Below are positions 16,516-25,571 of a stretch of 64,000 bases of DNA, in pieces. Under the pieces are notes generated by a model that saw nothing but the letters and a program-made list of their open reading frames with translations, made no database searches and was not told where the DNA came from. The stretch comes from Pseudomonas hefeiensis (GTDB lineage: Bacteria; Pseudomonadota; Gammaproteobacteria; Pseudomonadales; Pseudomonadaceae). The stretch is from assembly GCF_030687835.1 (NCBI RefSeq), contig NZ_CP117449.1:4340001-4404000 (forward strand). Reading direction: 5' to 3'. The position numbers were made by a program, and so were the translations under genes. Every line of letters begins with the position of its first letter. The stretch's first letter is position 1.

Positions 16516-17550
16516 TCAATCCTGCGCCACCCGCACCACCAGCTTGCCGAAGTTGCGCCCCTCCAGCAGACCGATAAAGGCCTGTGGCGCATTCTCAAGA
16601 CCATCGACCACGTCTTCGCGGAACTTGACCTTGCCGTCACGCACCCAAGGCGCCATGGCGCTGATGAATTCCGGCTGACGGCCACTGAAGTCGTCAAACA
16701 CGATAAACCCCTGGATCCGCACGCGCTTGGTCAGCAATGTGCGCTGCAATTGCGGCAAGCGATCCGGGCCGCTCGGGGCTTGATGCTCATTGTAGGAAGC
16801 GATCAGGCCACAGAGGGGAATGCGCGCCTTCGCGTTGAGCAGCGGCACCACTGCGTCGAACACCTTGCCACCGACGTTTTCGTAGTAGATGTCGATGCCC
16901 TTGTCGCAAGCTTGGGCCAGTTGCTCGGCAAAGTCATCGCGCTTGTGATCGACGCAAGCGTCGAACCCCAACTCGTTGACCACGTATTTGCATTTCTCGG
17001 GGCCGCCGGCCACGCCGACCACCCGCAGGCCCTTGATCTTCGCCACTTGGCCGACCACCGAGCCGACTGCGCCCGAGGCTGCTGCGACCACCAGGGTTTC
17101 CCCGGCCTTCGGCTGGCCAATCTCCATCAAGCCCATGTACGCGGTCATGCCCGGCATACCCAGCACACCCAGCGCCATCGACGGGCTCGGCAGCCCGGAC
17201 GGGATCGGAATGACATTGCGACCATCGCTGACAGTGTGGCTCTGCCACCCCGTAGCGCCCACCACCAGATCACCCTCCTGAAACTTCGGATGCATCGAAC
17301 GCTCAACCCGGCTGACAGCACCGCCGGTCATCACCTCACCGATTTCCACCGGCGCAGCGTAGGAAGGTGCATCACTCATGCGACCACGCATGTAAGGGTC
17401 CAATGAGAGGAACAGCGTCTTGAGCAGGATCTGCCCGTCCGCCAGCTCCGGCAGCGTCACCTGCTCCAGACGGAAGTTGTCCGGGGTGGGCGCGCCTGTG
17501 GGGCGGGAGGCGAGGACGATGCGCTGGTGGGTGGTCGATGCTTGTGACAT
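16516..17550 (-). CDS. NADP-dependent oxidoreductase (medium-chain reductase, CurA/LTB4DH type)
   Basis: 344 aa zinc-free medium-chain reductase. N-terminal LSLDPYMRGRMSD and the Rossmann motif AASGAVGSVVGQVAKIKG at ~150-170, followed by GGPEKCKYV and YYENVGG, are typical of the NADPH-dependent enone/curcumin reductase group. The start at 17550 (MSQASTTHQRIVLASRP) follows AGGAGA by 8 bases; a start ten codons upstream lacks this. Physiological substrate unknown, probably alpha,beta-unsaturated carbonyls. Confidence 0.9.
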   Translation of the reverse strand: MSQASTTHQRIVLASRPTGAPTPDNFRLEQVTLPELADGQILLKTLFLSLDPYMRGRMSDAPSYAAPVEIGEVMTGGAVSRVERSMHPKFQEGDLVVGATGWQSHTVSDGRNVIPIPSGLPSPSMALGVLGMPGMTAYMGLMEIGQPKAGETLVVAAASGAVGSVVGQVAKIKGLRVVGVAGGPEKCKYVVNELGFDACVDHKRDDFAEQLAQACDKGIDIYYENVGGKVFDAVVPLLNAKARIPLCGLIASYNEHQAPSGPDRLPQLQRTLLTKRVRIQGFIVFDDFSGRQPEFISAMAPWVRDGKVKFREDVVDGLENAPQAFIGLLEGRNFGKLVVRVAQD

Positions 17551-17644
17551 GGAAGCGTCTCCTTGATCGTTGAGTGGCACTTATAGGAAGCAGACTCTTT
17601 TGAAGGGGGTGTGTTCGATGTTTTTGCCGTTGGACCGCGGCGCC

Positions 17645-17745
17645 TGCTTTCGCGAGCAAGCCCGCTCCCACAGGGAACTGTGGTGGACATAGATATTGAT
17701 GTCCTCCCGGGACAGTGTGGGAGCGGGCTTGCTCGCGAAAGCAAT
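17645..17745. repeat. REP doublet
   Basis: TCGCGAGCAAGCCCGCTCCC ACA and the inverted TGTGGGAGCGGGCTTGCTCG CGA, ~45 bases apart, between the oxidoreductase gene and ybaB. Confidence 0.85.
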
Positions 17746-17771
17746 CGTACAGACGCCACATTTCCCGAGCA

Positions 17772-17804
17772 CAAACAAAAATGCCAGGCGCGATGCCTGG
17801 CATT
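17772..17804 (-). terminator. Terminator after ybaB
   Basis: On the minus strand AATGCCAGGC-ATCGC-GCCTGGCATT is followed by TTTTGTTTG. A perfect 10-bp stem. Confidence 0.8.
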
Positions 17805-17835
17805 GTGTGTAGCCCATCCCGACCGGGATGGCGAG

Positions 17836-18174
17836 TCAGAACGGCAGCTTCATGCCCGGCGGCAGTTGCATGCCAGCGGTCATGCCGGACATTTTGTCCT
17901 GGCTGTTGGCTTCGATCTTGCGCACCGCGTCATTGACGGCGGCGGCGAACAGGGCTTCGAGCATTTCCTTGTCGTCTTCGCTCAGGCCTTCGACCACGCT
18001 CGGGTCGATGCTGACACGCTTGATGTCGTGGCGACCGGTCATGACCACGGTCACCATGTCGCCGCCGGACTTGCCGGTGACTTCGGCGTTGGCCAGTTCT
18101 TCCTGCATCTTGGCCATTTTTTCCTGCATCTGCTGCGCCTGCTTCATCAGGCCGGCCATGCCACCTTTCATCAT
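17836..18174 (-). CDS. ybaB: YbaB/EbfC nucleoid-associated protein
   Basis: 112 aa, methionine- and glutamine-rich N-terminus ([20 protein letters not shown]), central [23 protein letters not shown] and an acidic C-terminal helix. Binds DNA as a dimer; the gene follows dnaX as in most bacteria and probably shares its transcript. Start chosen at 18174 behind GAGGTG rather than the in-frame GTG at 18183. Confidence 0.93.
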   Translation of the reverse strand: MMKGGMAGLMKQAQQMQEKMAKMQEELANAEVTGKSGGDMVTVVMTGRHDIKRVSIDPSVVEGLSEDDKEMLEALFAAAVNDAVRKIEANSQDKMSGMTAGMQLPPGMKLPF

Positions 18175-18238
18175 GGGAATCACCTCAAAAGTACTTGGAT
18201 AAACACCGCGCCCGGCCCGTACGGCCCGGCGCTTTCAG

Positions 18239-20299
18239 TTATGAGCCCTGGGTCACCGGGGCCTCGACAGGTTCGATAGTATCGTGACGGACCACGGCGC
18301 CGAACTGTTGCATCATTTGCTGGATGAACGGATCACTGTGGATCGACTCCTCGGCCTCGCGCTGACGGTCGGCACGGCGGCGGGACGCAGCCTGGGCCGG
18401 CGTCTCCTGCTCAGGCTTGATCAGCTCGATGCTCAGCGTCAGGGTGCGCTGGTGATACTGGTTCAGCGCATCGTTGAGGCGGCGCTGCTGAGTGGCGTTG
18501 AACAGCGCGCTATGGGCCGGGTCCAGGTGCAGCAGCCAGTGGTCGCCCTCCACGGAGATCAGCGTGCAGTTGGCGGCAATGCTGCCGGTCATGCCGGTAA
18601 TCGGCAGTTTCGGGAACAGCTCCAGCCATTGCAGGGCCAGTCCGGTAGCCGGCATCGCCGCCGGTTCAGGCTCGGGCTCCGGAGCCGGCTCGGCGGTGTG
18701 CTCGCTGGCCAGTTCGTCCAGATAGCTGTAGGCCGAATCCATGTCCGGCTCAATGTAATCCTCGTCCAGCGGCGGCTCATCATCCAGGTCCATGCCCGGC
18801 GTGGCGACATCAACGTCCGCCACCGTAGGCTCGGGCACCGGAGCGGCAGCCCACTCGGGTGCGTCGGGCACCACGCTATCGGGCGTGGGCACGGGCATCG
18901 GCGGCAGCTCGGGTTGCTCAGCGACGGTTTCCAGCACCGGCTCCACGGCGGGCTGCTGGACGACCTGGGCCTCGACCGGATCGTTCCAGGGCAGGTCGAC
19001 CACTTCTTCGGCGACCGGCTGCGGCAAGGCCTCGACGACCGGCTCAGGCTCAGGCGCCGCGACGACAGGCACCGGGGCCGGTTGCGCCACCGCTGCCGGG
19101 GCAGAAGCCACTGCCGGCGCAACGACGGGCGCGGCAGCCACTGGCTTGGCGGAATCAGCTGTGGCCTGGCTGATCCCCACTGGCTTTAGCGGTTGCCTCG
19201 GGGCGTTTTCCGTGTCGGCCGGCCGGAACGCGAGCATTCGCAGCAGCACCATTTCAAACCCACCACGCGGATCCGGCGCCAGGGGCAGGTCACGACGGCC
19301 GATCAGCCCCATCTGGTAATAGAACTGCACGTCCTCGGCCGGCAGTGCCTGAGCCAGTGCCAGCACCCGATCACGGTCGCCATGACCGTTATCAACCCCA
19401 TCAGGCAAGGCCTGGGCGATGGCGACACGGTGTAATACGTTGAGAATTTCCGAGAGCACGCCATTCCAGTCCGGCCCCTGCTCGGCCAGGTGACGCACCG
19501 CTTCGAGCAGCGCCTTGGCGTCACCTTCGATCAGCGCATGCAACACGTCGTAGACCTGGCCGTGGTCGAGGGTGCCCAGCATGGCCCGCACATCGGCGGC
19601 CATGACCTTGCCTTCACCAAAGGCAATGGCCTGGTCGGTCAGGCTCATGGCGTCACGCATCGAACCATCGGCGGCGCGACCCAGCAGCCACAGCGCATCG
19701 TCTTCGAACGGCACGTTCTCGACACCCAACACGTGGGTCAGATGCTCAACGACCCGCTCCGGGGTCATGTTCTTCAGGGAGAACTGCAGGCAGCGGGACA
19801 AAATGGTTGCAGGAAGCTTCTGCGGGTCGGTGGTCGCCAGGATGAACTTGACGTAAGGCGGCGGCTCTTCGAGGGTCTTGAGCAGTGCATTGAAGGAATG
19901 GCTGGAAAGCATGTGCACTTCGTCGATCAGGTAGACCTTGAAGCGCCCACGGCTTGGCGCGTACTGCACGTTGTCGAGCAGCTCGCGGGTGTCTTCGACC
20001 TTGGTGCGGCTGGCGGCGTCGATCTCGATCAGGTCGACGAAACGGCCTTCGTCGATTTCCCGGCATACCGAGCACTCGCCACACGGCGTCGAGGTAATGC
20101 CGGTTTCACAGTTCAGGCACTTGGCGATGATCCGCGCGATGGTCGTCTTGCCGACGCCGCGCGTGCCGGTGAACAGGTAGGCGTGATGCAGCCGCTGGCT
20201 GTCCAAGGCATTGATCAGGGCCTTGAGCACATGGGTCTGGCCGACCATTTCGCGGAACGAGCGCGGACGCCATTTACGTGCAAGAACCTGATAACTCAT
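18239..20299 (-). CDS. dnaX: DNA polymerase III subunit gamma/tau
   Basis: 686 aa clamp-loader ATPase. Walker A GTRGVGKTT at ~44, zinc-binding cysteines CLNC...CGECSVC, DEVHML (Walker B), SRCLQF sensor region, then a long Pro/Ala/Val/Glu-rich linker (~405-570) and the C-terminal tau domain. The start MSYQVLARKWRPRSF at 20299 is the family start; the open frame continues 44 codons upstream without support. No clear slippery AAAAAAG for a gamma frameshift was noticed. Confidence 0.95.
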   Translation of the reverse strand: MSYQVLARKWRPRSFREMVGQTHVLKALINALDSQRLHHAYLFTGTRGVGKTTIARIIAKCLNCETGITSTPCGECSVCREIDEGRFVDLIEIDAASRTKVEDTRELLDNVQYAPSRGRFKVYLIDEVHMLSSHSFNALLKTLEEPPPYVKFILATTDPQKLPATILSRCLQFSLKNMTPERVVEHLTHVLGVENVPFEDDALWLLGRAADGSMRDAMSLTDQAIAFGEGKVMAADVRAMLGTLDHGQVYDVLHALIEGDAKALLEAVRHLAEQGPDWNGVLSEILNVLHRVAIAQALPDGVDNGHGDRDRVLALAQALPAEDVQFYYQMGLIGRRDLPLAPDPRGGFEMVLLRMLAFRPADTENAPRQPLKPVGISQATADSAKPVAAAPVVAPAVASAPAAVAQPAPVPVVAAPEPEPVVEALPQPVAEEVVDLPWNDPVEAQVVQQPAVEPVLETVAEQPELPPMPVPTPDSVVPDAPEWAAAPVPEPTVADVDVATPGMDLDDEPPLDEDYIEPDMDSAYSYLDELASEHTAEPAPEPEPEPAAMPATGLALQWLELFPKLPITGMTGSIAANCTLISVEGDHWLLHLDPAHSALFNATQQRRLNDALNQYHQRTLTLSIELIKPEQETPAQAASRRRADRQREAEESIHSDPFIQQMMQQFGAVVRHDTIEPVEAPVTQGS

Positions 20300-20442
20300 C
20301 GAAAACCATCGCCACTGGAAAGCAGAAGCGGCTAATGCTAGCGGAGCAGGGGCGAAATTGCATCCGGTGTGCTCGTCTAATCTGTCTAAGCTTGGGTCAG
20401 GGGCCCGATTGTCGGCAGGATTTAGCACCATCAGGAGAGTTT

Positions 20443-21210
20443 ATGCGTTCGGCCATGGGGGCTTTGCTGTTAATGGGTTCAGGGTGTTTTGCTGCCGAAA
20501 CCCCGTTGCGTTTCGCCATCACCGACAGTTGGGCCATGCCCATGGTGCAGACTGAAGAAGGCCGCCCGATCCAGGGCATCATCCCCGAGGTCATGACCCG
20601 ACTGGCGACCCAGGTGGGGATGCCGGCGCAGTTTCATGTCCTGGCCCGCGCCCGGCTGGACAATGCCATGAAACATGGCGAAGTCGACGTACGGTGTTAT
20701 GTCATCCCCGATTGGGTAAAGGATACGGGGGGCGATTACCTGTGGAGCATCCCGCTATTTTTCCAGCGCGACGTGCTGGTGGGCACGGCCAGCGCCCCCA
20801 CGGAGGTGACGCCCGCGACCCTGCCCCACCAGCCTGTCGGGACCGTGCTCAGTTATGCCTACCCGACCTTGCAACCGCTCTTCGACGGCGGGGATCTGCG
20901 ACGTGACGATGCACGCAGCCAGGAACAAGTCCTGGCCAAACTGCTGGCCGGCCGCTATCGCTATGCGGTCAGCAATCAATGGGCGCTGGAGTGGTTCAAT
21001 CAGCGACATACCCCTGACCGGCCATTGCGCGCCGTGGCTGTACTCCAGGAGCGCGTGTTGGGCTGCTATGTGCGCGACGATCCGAAAATCCCGGCACAAC
21101 GCATTCTGCGCACCTTATTGAAAATGAAAACGTCGGGGGAAATCGACGCGATCATCCAGCGCTACACCGGCCATAGAGAGTCGCCGGGCAGCGGATCCGA
21201 TTCGCCCTGA
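20443..21210 (+). CDS. Periplasmic substrate-binding family protein (SBP_bac_3 type)
   Basis: 255 aa. N-terminal signal peptide MRSAMGALLLMGSGCFAAE with likely cleavage after CFA; TPLRFAITDSWAMPM starts the mature domain. Sequence pattern (GIIPEVMTRLATQVGM, DVRCYVIPDWV, YSIPLFFQRD-like, VGTVLSYAYP) is that of amino-acid-type solute-binding proteins; no ABC permease genes lie nearby, so it may be an orphan receptor. Start set at 20443 after CAGGAGAG. The 3' end overlaps the end of the convergent GGDEF/EAL gene by 49 bases. Confidence 0.85.
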   Translation: MRSAMGALLLMGSGCFAAETPLRFAITDSWAMPMVQTEEGRPIQGIIPEVMTRLATQVGMPAQFHVLARARLDNAMKHGEVDVRCYVIPDWVKDTGGDYLWSIPLFFQRDVLVGTASAPTEVTPATLPHQPVGTVLSYAYPTLQPLFDGGDLRRDDARSQEQVLAKLLAGRYRYAVSNQWALEWFNQRHTPDRPLRAVAVLQERVLGCYVRDDPKIPAQRILRTLLKMKTSGEIDAIIQRYTGHRESPGSGSDSP

Positions 21211-22916
21211 AGGTCCGGCCGATGCTGCCATTGCGGCGGCGAAGCAAATCCCCTCACCCAGCCTGGTACTTGTTCAGGCGGCATGGGCCGGGCGATGAAA
21301 TAGCCTTGAGCCACTTCGCAACCCAGGCGTAACAGCAATTGACCATGCTCCAGGCTGTCCAGTCCCTCCGCCACCACCTGGCGACCAAATGCCCTGGCCA
21401 AGCCGATGATCGCTTCGGTCAGCGCCAGATCATCCCGGTCATTGAGTATGTCGCGGACAAAGGTCTTGTCGATCTTGATGGTCTGTGTGCGCAGGTGTTT
21501 GAGGTCATTGAGCGAACAGTATCCCGTGCCAAAACCGCCCAGGGAAAACCCCACACCCAAGGCCTGGCACGCCTGGAGACAGGTGCTGACGTGGGCAAGG
21601 TTTTCCACCGCGACGGATTCAACGATCTGCAGATCCAGCATGCGCGGCGACACCGCCGGGTGCCGTTGCAGCACCTGCCGCAACCGCTCGACGAAATCCG
21701 CCCGCTGGAAATGCCGCGCCGAGATATTGATGCTCACCGGCCAGACCTGCCCCGCGTGCTGCCATTGCTGCAACTGAATCAGCACCTGCTCCATGACCCA
21801 CTCACCGATCTCGACGATCAGGTCGGTCTCCTCCACAAGCGGCAGGAACTCCCGGGGCGGCACCAGGCCCCGTTGTGGATGTTTCCAGCGCAGCAACGCT
21901 TCCAGGCCCACCACCGCGCCATGGCGCATATTGACCTTGGGCTGGAAATGCAGCCGCAACTCGTTGCCGGCCATGGCCTGCCGCACCCGCTCGACGGTCT
22001 GGTAAGTGACCCGCACTTCATGGTCCCGGGACACGTCGAACAAATGAAAGCGATTGCGACCGCTCTGCTTGGCCACGTACATCGCCTGGTCGGCGTGGCG
22101 CAACAAGGTGTCGGCGTCTTCGTTGTCATCGGGAAACAGGGTGACGCCAATGCTGGCGAAAACCTTGATGGCCTTGCCATCAATGGCATACGGCATGGAG
22201 ACGGCAATCAGCACCCGGTTCAACGCGGCATGCAATTCATCAAGCCCGCGTACATGGCGCAGCACCAGCACAAACTCATCGCCAGCCAGCCGCGCCACCA
22301 CATCCTCACCGCGCACGATGCTGCGCAGGCGCCTGGCGACTTCCACCAGCAACTGATCACCACAGGCATGGCCATGACCGTCGTTCACGGCCTTGAAGCC
22401 ATCCAGGTCGAGCATACACACCGCCAGAGGCAAGTTCTGCGCCCTGGAAAACTCCAGAGCCTGATCCAGCAGATCGGACAGGTAGGTGCGGTTGGGCAAT
22501 CCGGTCAACACATCGTGACCGACCCGCCATTGCAGCGAATGCAACAACTGACGCTTCTCGCTGATATCAAAACGAATCGCCAGGTAGCGCTCGATCTGAC
22601 CGGTCGCATCGTCGATCACCGGCACCAGCGTGGTATCGACCCAATGCAGCGTACCGTCCTTGGCCCGGTTGCAGATCTCACCCTTCCAGACCTGCCCCAG
22701 GGCGATGGTGCGCCACATGGCGCTGAAGAACTCGCCAGGGTGCTGGCCGGAGTTGATCAGGCGATGGTTAGCCCCCAACAGCTCTTCGCGCGGGTAGCCA
22801 AAAAGCTTACAGAATTGGTCGTTGACGTAGGTAATGCGCCCGCTCAGATCGGTTTCAGAAAAAATCGCGGCGGCGTCAACGGCTCTGCGGTACTTCTTAT
22901 CCATCGAAGCAGTCAT
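21162..22916 (-). CDS. PAS-GGDEF-EAL protein with degenerate EAL domain
   Basis: 584 aa from MTASMDKKYRRAV; a GTG 12 codons upstream is an alternative. PAS domain (~10-130; ITYVNDQFCKLFGYPREELLG), GGDEF domain (~150-310) with LAGDEFVLVLR as active loop, EAL domain (~330-575). The GGDEF half looks able to make cyclic di-GMP. In the EAL half EALLRW is kept, but the metal-binding DDFGTG is GGFGTG and the ELTES motif reads LQIVES, so phosphodiesterase activity is probably lost and the domain may serve as a sensor. Cytoplasmic, no membrane segments. Confidence 0.9.
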   Translation of the reverse strand: MTASMDKKYRRAVDAAAIFSETDLSGRITYVNDQFCKLFGYPREELLGANHRLINSGQHPGEFFSAMWRTIALGQVWKGEICNRAKDGTLHWVDTTLVPVIDDATGQIERYLAIRFDISEKRQLLHSLQWRVGHDVLTGLPNRTYLSDLLDQALEFSRAQNLPLAVCMLDLDGFKAVNDGHGHACGDQLLVEVARRLRSIVRGEDVVARLAGDEFVLVLRHVRGLDELHAALNRVLIAVSMPYAIDGKAIKVFASIGVTLFPDDNEDADTLLRHADQAMYVAKQSGRNRFHLFDVSRDHEVRVTYQTVERVRQAMAGNELRLHFQPKVNMRHGAVVGLEALLRWKHPQRGLVPPREFLPLVEETDLIVEIGEWVMEQVLIQLQQWQHAGQVWPVSINISARHFQRADFVERLRQVLQRHPAVSPRMLDLQIVESVAVENLAHVSTCLQACQALGVGFSLGGFGTGYCSLNDLKHLRTQTIKIDKTFVRDILNDRDDLALTEAIIGLARAFGRQVVAEGLDSLEHGQLLLRLGCEVAQGYFIARPMPPEQVPGWVRGFASPPQWQHRPDLQGESDPLPGDSLWPV

Positions 22917-23242
22917 CCATGAGTCAGGCTCATTTGTCGCGCGCGGTTGCACCGCCCCAAGACAGGCGAAAAATCAACTAGGCTCAAACACCTTGAGATA
23001 CGCTGGAGCGCGGGCCGTGGCGGTGCTACCTGAAGGCGCCAAGCGTCGCCTTGTGTACAACAAGAAAACGCAAGGCCCACCCTTTTCGCACATCCAGGCT
23101 TCTGAAGCAGGTCACCAAATGCCCGTGCCAAAGGCCGATTCTACGAAACGCATCACATTTTGCAAAGCAAGGTGATGAATCATGCGGTTGCCTAATGCAA
23201 AAATCTATCGTTAAGTTCTTGATTCTAAATGGGAATTAAGCG
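22917..23242. other. Intergenic region between divergent genes
   Basis: No convincing gene. It holds the promoters of the GGDEF/EAL gene (minus) and the XRE regulator (plus); AT-rich sequence at 23200-23240 fits the latter. Confidence 0.4.
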
Positions 23243-23557
23243 ATGCAAATTTCAAGTTTGGGTCCGGCCATCAGACGCTATCGCAAAGTAGCGGGGCTTA
23301 CTCAGGCTGAACTTGGCGAAAAAACCGGTTTTGACCCTAAAACCATCAGCCGTTTCGAAACCGGCACCTACACCCCGAGCGTCGAAGCCTTGGTCTTGCT
23401 TGCCGACAAACTGGATGTACAGCTCAAAGTGTTTTTTGCCGACATGGACGACGAGGACGAACAGCGGGCATACCTGTTTGGCGTCATACACAAAGCCACC
23501 GCAAAGGATTTGGGGAAGCTGATTGCGGCGGTAGATCAGGCACTGGCGAAGCCTTGA
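23243..23557 (+). CDS. XRE-family helix-turn-helix regulator
   Basis: 104 aa. The N-terminal HTH is clear: IRRYRKVAGLTQAELGEKTG, FDPKTISRFETGTYTPS, VEALVLLADKLDV. C-terminal half short and acidic (FFADMDDEDEQR), then a helix. The composition and size suggest a stand-alone repressor; no toxin gene partner is adjacent, and an intrinsic terminator follows. Target unknown. Confidence 0.85.
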   Translation: MQISSLGPAIRRYRKVAGLTQAELGEKTGFDPKTISRFETGTYTPSVEALVLLADKLDVQLKVFFADMDDEDEQRAYLFGVIHKATAKDLGKLIAAVDQALAKP

Positions 23558-23575
23558 AGCGATAATGCAAAAGAA

Positions 23576-23616
23576 AAGCCCGGCCTGTCGATGAGCGACA
23601 GGCCGGGCTTCTCTTT
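23576..23616 (+). terminator. Terminator after the XRE regulator
   Basis: GCCCGGCCTGTCG-ATGAG-CGACAGGCCGGGC followed by TTCTCTTT: a perfect 13-bp stem. It could also act on the minus strand (CTTTTCTTTT), ending 4.5S RNA transcripts. Confidence 0.85.
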
Positions 23617-23741
23617 CGGTGTTTGGTTGTTCTGCCACACCAGAATCCAGGCAGCAGAAAGCGGCGATAAATATCGTTCGGTAAATAAAAGAAATATGGA
23701 ATATTCGCAAACCTTGCGAACGAAGGCCTGGGCGTTATGGA

Positions 23742-23850
23742 GGCAACCCCACCAGCCACACCCCGGCACACAATGTTCCCGCTGTGGCTGCTTCCTTCCG
23801 GATCTGACCAGGTTCACGGGTAATCGTTGCGGGGGGACCGATGGGGTCAC
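23742..23850 (-). ncRNA. ffs: 4.5S RNA (bacterial small SRP RNA)
   Basis: On the minus strand the conserved apical SRP motif is present: GGTCAGATCCGGAAGGAAGC AGCC, flanked by pairing arms GTGACCCCATCGG...CCCCCGCAACG at the 5' side and GTGTGCCGGGGTGTGGCTGG TGGGG at the 3' side. It binds Ffh to form the signal recognition particle for co-translational membrane targeting. Ends are estimated from the pairing arms. Confidence 0.93.
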
Positions 23851-23991
23851 CATAACGACGCCCACCTGACGGCGAGCCGCGCCATTGTACCTATCTGACG
23901 AGAAGTTACAACCGTTCGCGCCGGATTAAAAAACTGAAGATGTTCAAGCACTTGCCTGTGGGAACAAAGCCTGCTCCCGCAAGCCGGGCTG

Positions 23992-25152
23992 CTACAGCAA
24001 CACCTCGTCAGCGCGGCCGCCCTCCTCCTGGATTACCAGATGGATGAAATGCAGCTTGGTGATCACCGCGGCCGGTACGACGAACGGATAAAAATCCGGC
24101 TGGCCCATGCTGCGCGACAGTTCGTTGAGCATGCCGGCCAGTTCGATCCAGGCGTTGACGAACGACAGGAAGGCCACGCCGCCGCTGTGTTGAGGGTCGA
24201 ACAAGGTCTCGGGCGGGAACGGTTGGTAGTCGAAATCCATGTCCCCGGCGCTCATGCCAAAACCCAGGGCCGTGTCCACCGCGTCCATCATGTGCAGGTA
24301 ATGCGCCCAGGTTTCCGCCCAGTCTTCCCAGGGATGCATGGTGGCGTAGGCGCTGACGTAGTGAGTTTGCCAGTCCAGCGGCGCGCCCTGCTGATAGTGA
24401 CGTTCCAGGGCATCGGAATAGCTGGCCCGCTCGTCGCCAAACTGCTCGCGAAACGCCTCGAGCCAGTGGCTGTTGGCGATCAACCGGTCCCAGTAGTAGT
24501 GCCCTACCTCATGACGAAAGTGCCCGAGCAAGGTGCGATACGGCTCGTGCATCTGCTGGCGCACGTGCTCGCGGTGGGCATCGTCGGCCTCTTTGATGTC
24601 GAGCGTGACCAACCCGCTGGCATGGCCGGTGGTCGGAGCCGTGCCGTCGAGATCAACGCCGATGAAATCGAAGGCCAGGCCCTGACTTTCACTGACGGTT
24701 TTTGGGATGACTGGCAAACCGAGAGTGATCAATTGCGCCACCAGCCGGCGCTTGGCGGTTTCGACCTTGCACCAGCGTTCGGGGTTTTCCGGGATCGACA
24801 GGTCTGGAATGGTGCGGTTCAAGCTGCAGGCGATACACAAGGTGTCGCGCCCATTGGCCGGCAACAGCCAATTGCAGGCCGCCGGGGTGTCGAGGTTGGC
24901 GCAACGGCGGAACAATCCGGCGTGCGGGTCGGCATCCAGGGTCCAGGTGCCGGGCTGTTCGCCGGGTTGCAGGGACGACAAGCGGCTTTGCTCGGGCTGA
25001 TAGCCCAGCACCGCCTGGCAGGCCAGGCACTGGCTGTTGCGAAAAAACAGCGACTGGCCGCAACGACACGGCCAGATCTTGCTGTTACGCGAGCGATCGC
25101 CGGTAAAGGGCGCGGCGATGCGTGAACTCAGTTGCTCGAAGAAGCGGTACAT
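23992..25152 (-). CDS. Putative zinc-binding metallopeptidase with N-terminal zinc ribbon
   Basis: 386 aa. N-terminal ribbon with CRCGQSLFFRNSQCLAC; a further cysteine group CIACSLNRTIPD at ~105. The peptidase centre HFRHEVGHYYWDRLI (HExxH type) near residue 213 and a later DWAETWAHYLHMMD match the DUF-type putative zinc-binding metallopeptidases found in Proteobacteria. No signal peptide, so probably cytoplasmic. Substrate unknown. Confidence 0.85.
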   Translation of the reverse strand: MYRFFEQLSSRIAAPFTGDRSRNSKIWPCRCGQSLFFRNSQCLACQAVLGYQPEQSRLSSLQPGEQPGTWTLDADPHAGLFRRCANLDTPAACNWLLPANGRDTLCIACSLNRTIPDLSIPENPERWCKVETAKRRLVAQLITLGLPVIPKTVSESQGLAFDFIGVDLDGTAPTTGHASGLVTLDIKEADDAHREHVRQQMHEPYRTLLGHFRHEVGHYYWDRLIANSHWLEAFREQFGDERASYSDALERHYQQGAPLDWQTHYVSAYATMHPWEDWAETWAHYLHMMDAVDTALGFGMSAGDMDFDYQPFPPETLFDPQHSGGVAFLSFVNAWIELAGMLNELSRSMGQPDFYPFVVPAAVITKLHFIHLVIQEEGGRADEVLL

Positions 25153-25271
25153 GGTGATCTCCGGGGGCCTGCAAGACTAGATTCCCCCCTGTGCGTGATC
25201 GTTCCCGGGAGCGTGCGAATCATCCGAAGATTGTGAGCATTGTGTAGGACGCTGCCGGGCCGGGCTACCCC

Positions 25272-25571
25272 GCCTTGCGCCATTACCTACAACTGCGCCA
25301 GAATCCGCCGGCTTGTGCACCTATGGGCCGGGCTTTATCGTTTCCGGGTCGCTGACGAATCAGCGATCGGGTTTAGCGACCCGGATCATTCTAGGTGCAT
25401 AAGCGGTCCATGCTTCGCTGCAGGTCTAACTGCAATGACGTTATGGCGGCTGTATGTGGGAGACCTTCGAGTCTGCCGGGTGCCTATGACCGGTTCGCTA
25501 ACCTGCGTGCAGCCGCCACCATTTCTGTTTAGCGACAGGCCTTGGTGGCTCCATCTCATAGGAGCGTCACC
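25272..25571 (+). promoter_or_regulatory. Structured leader of DUF6124 gene, copy 2
   Basis: Same architecture as the leader at 5363 with compensating changes: hairpin TCGCTGA-CGAA-TCAGCGA (25349-25366), hairpin CGGG-TTTAGCGA-CCCG (25368-25383), long-range stem GGCGGCTG (25445-25452) with CAGCCGCC (25510-25517) enclosing AGAC-CTTCGA-GTCT, single strand TCGCTAA (25495-25501), and hairpin CTG-TTTAGCGA-CAG (25525-25538). Both loops and the single-stranded complement changed together relative to copy 1. TAGGAG precedes the ATG by 7 bases. Confidence 0.65.

Noticed and set aside
16282..17406. 374-codon plus-strand frame across recR and the oxidoreductase
   Set aside because: Shadow frame crossing an intergenic gap and two real genes.
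23051..23239. 62-codon frame before the XRE regulator
   Set aside because: No ribosome site, no domain, and it occupies the probable promoter region.
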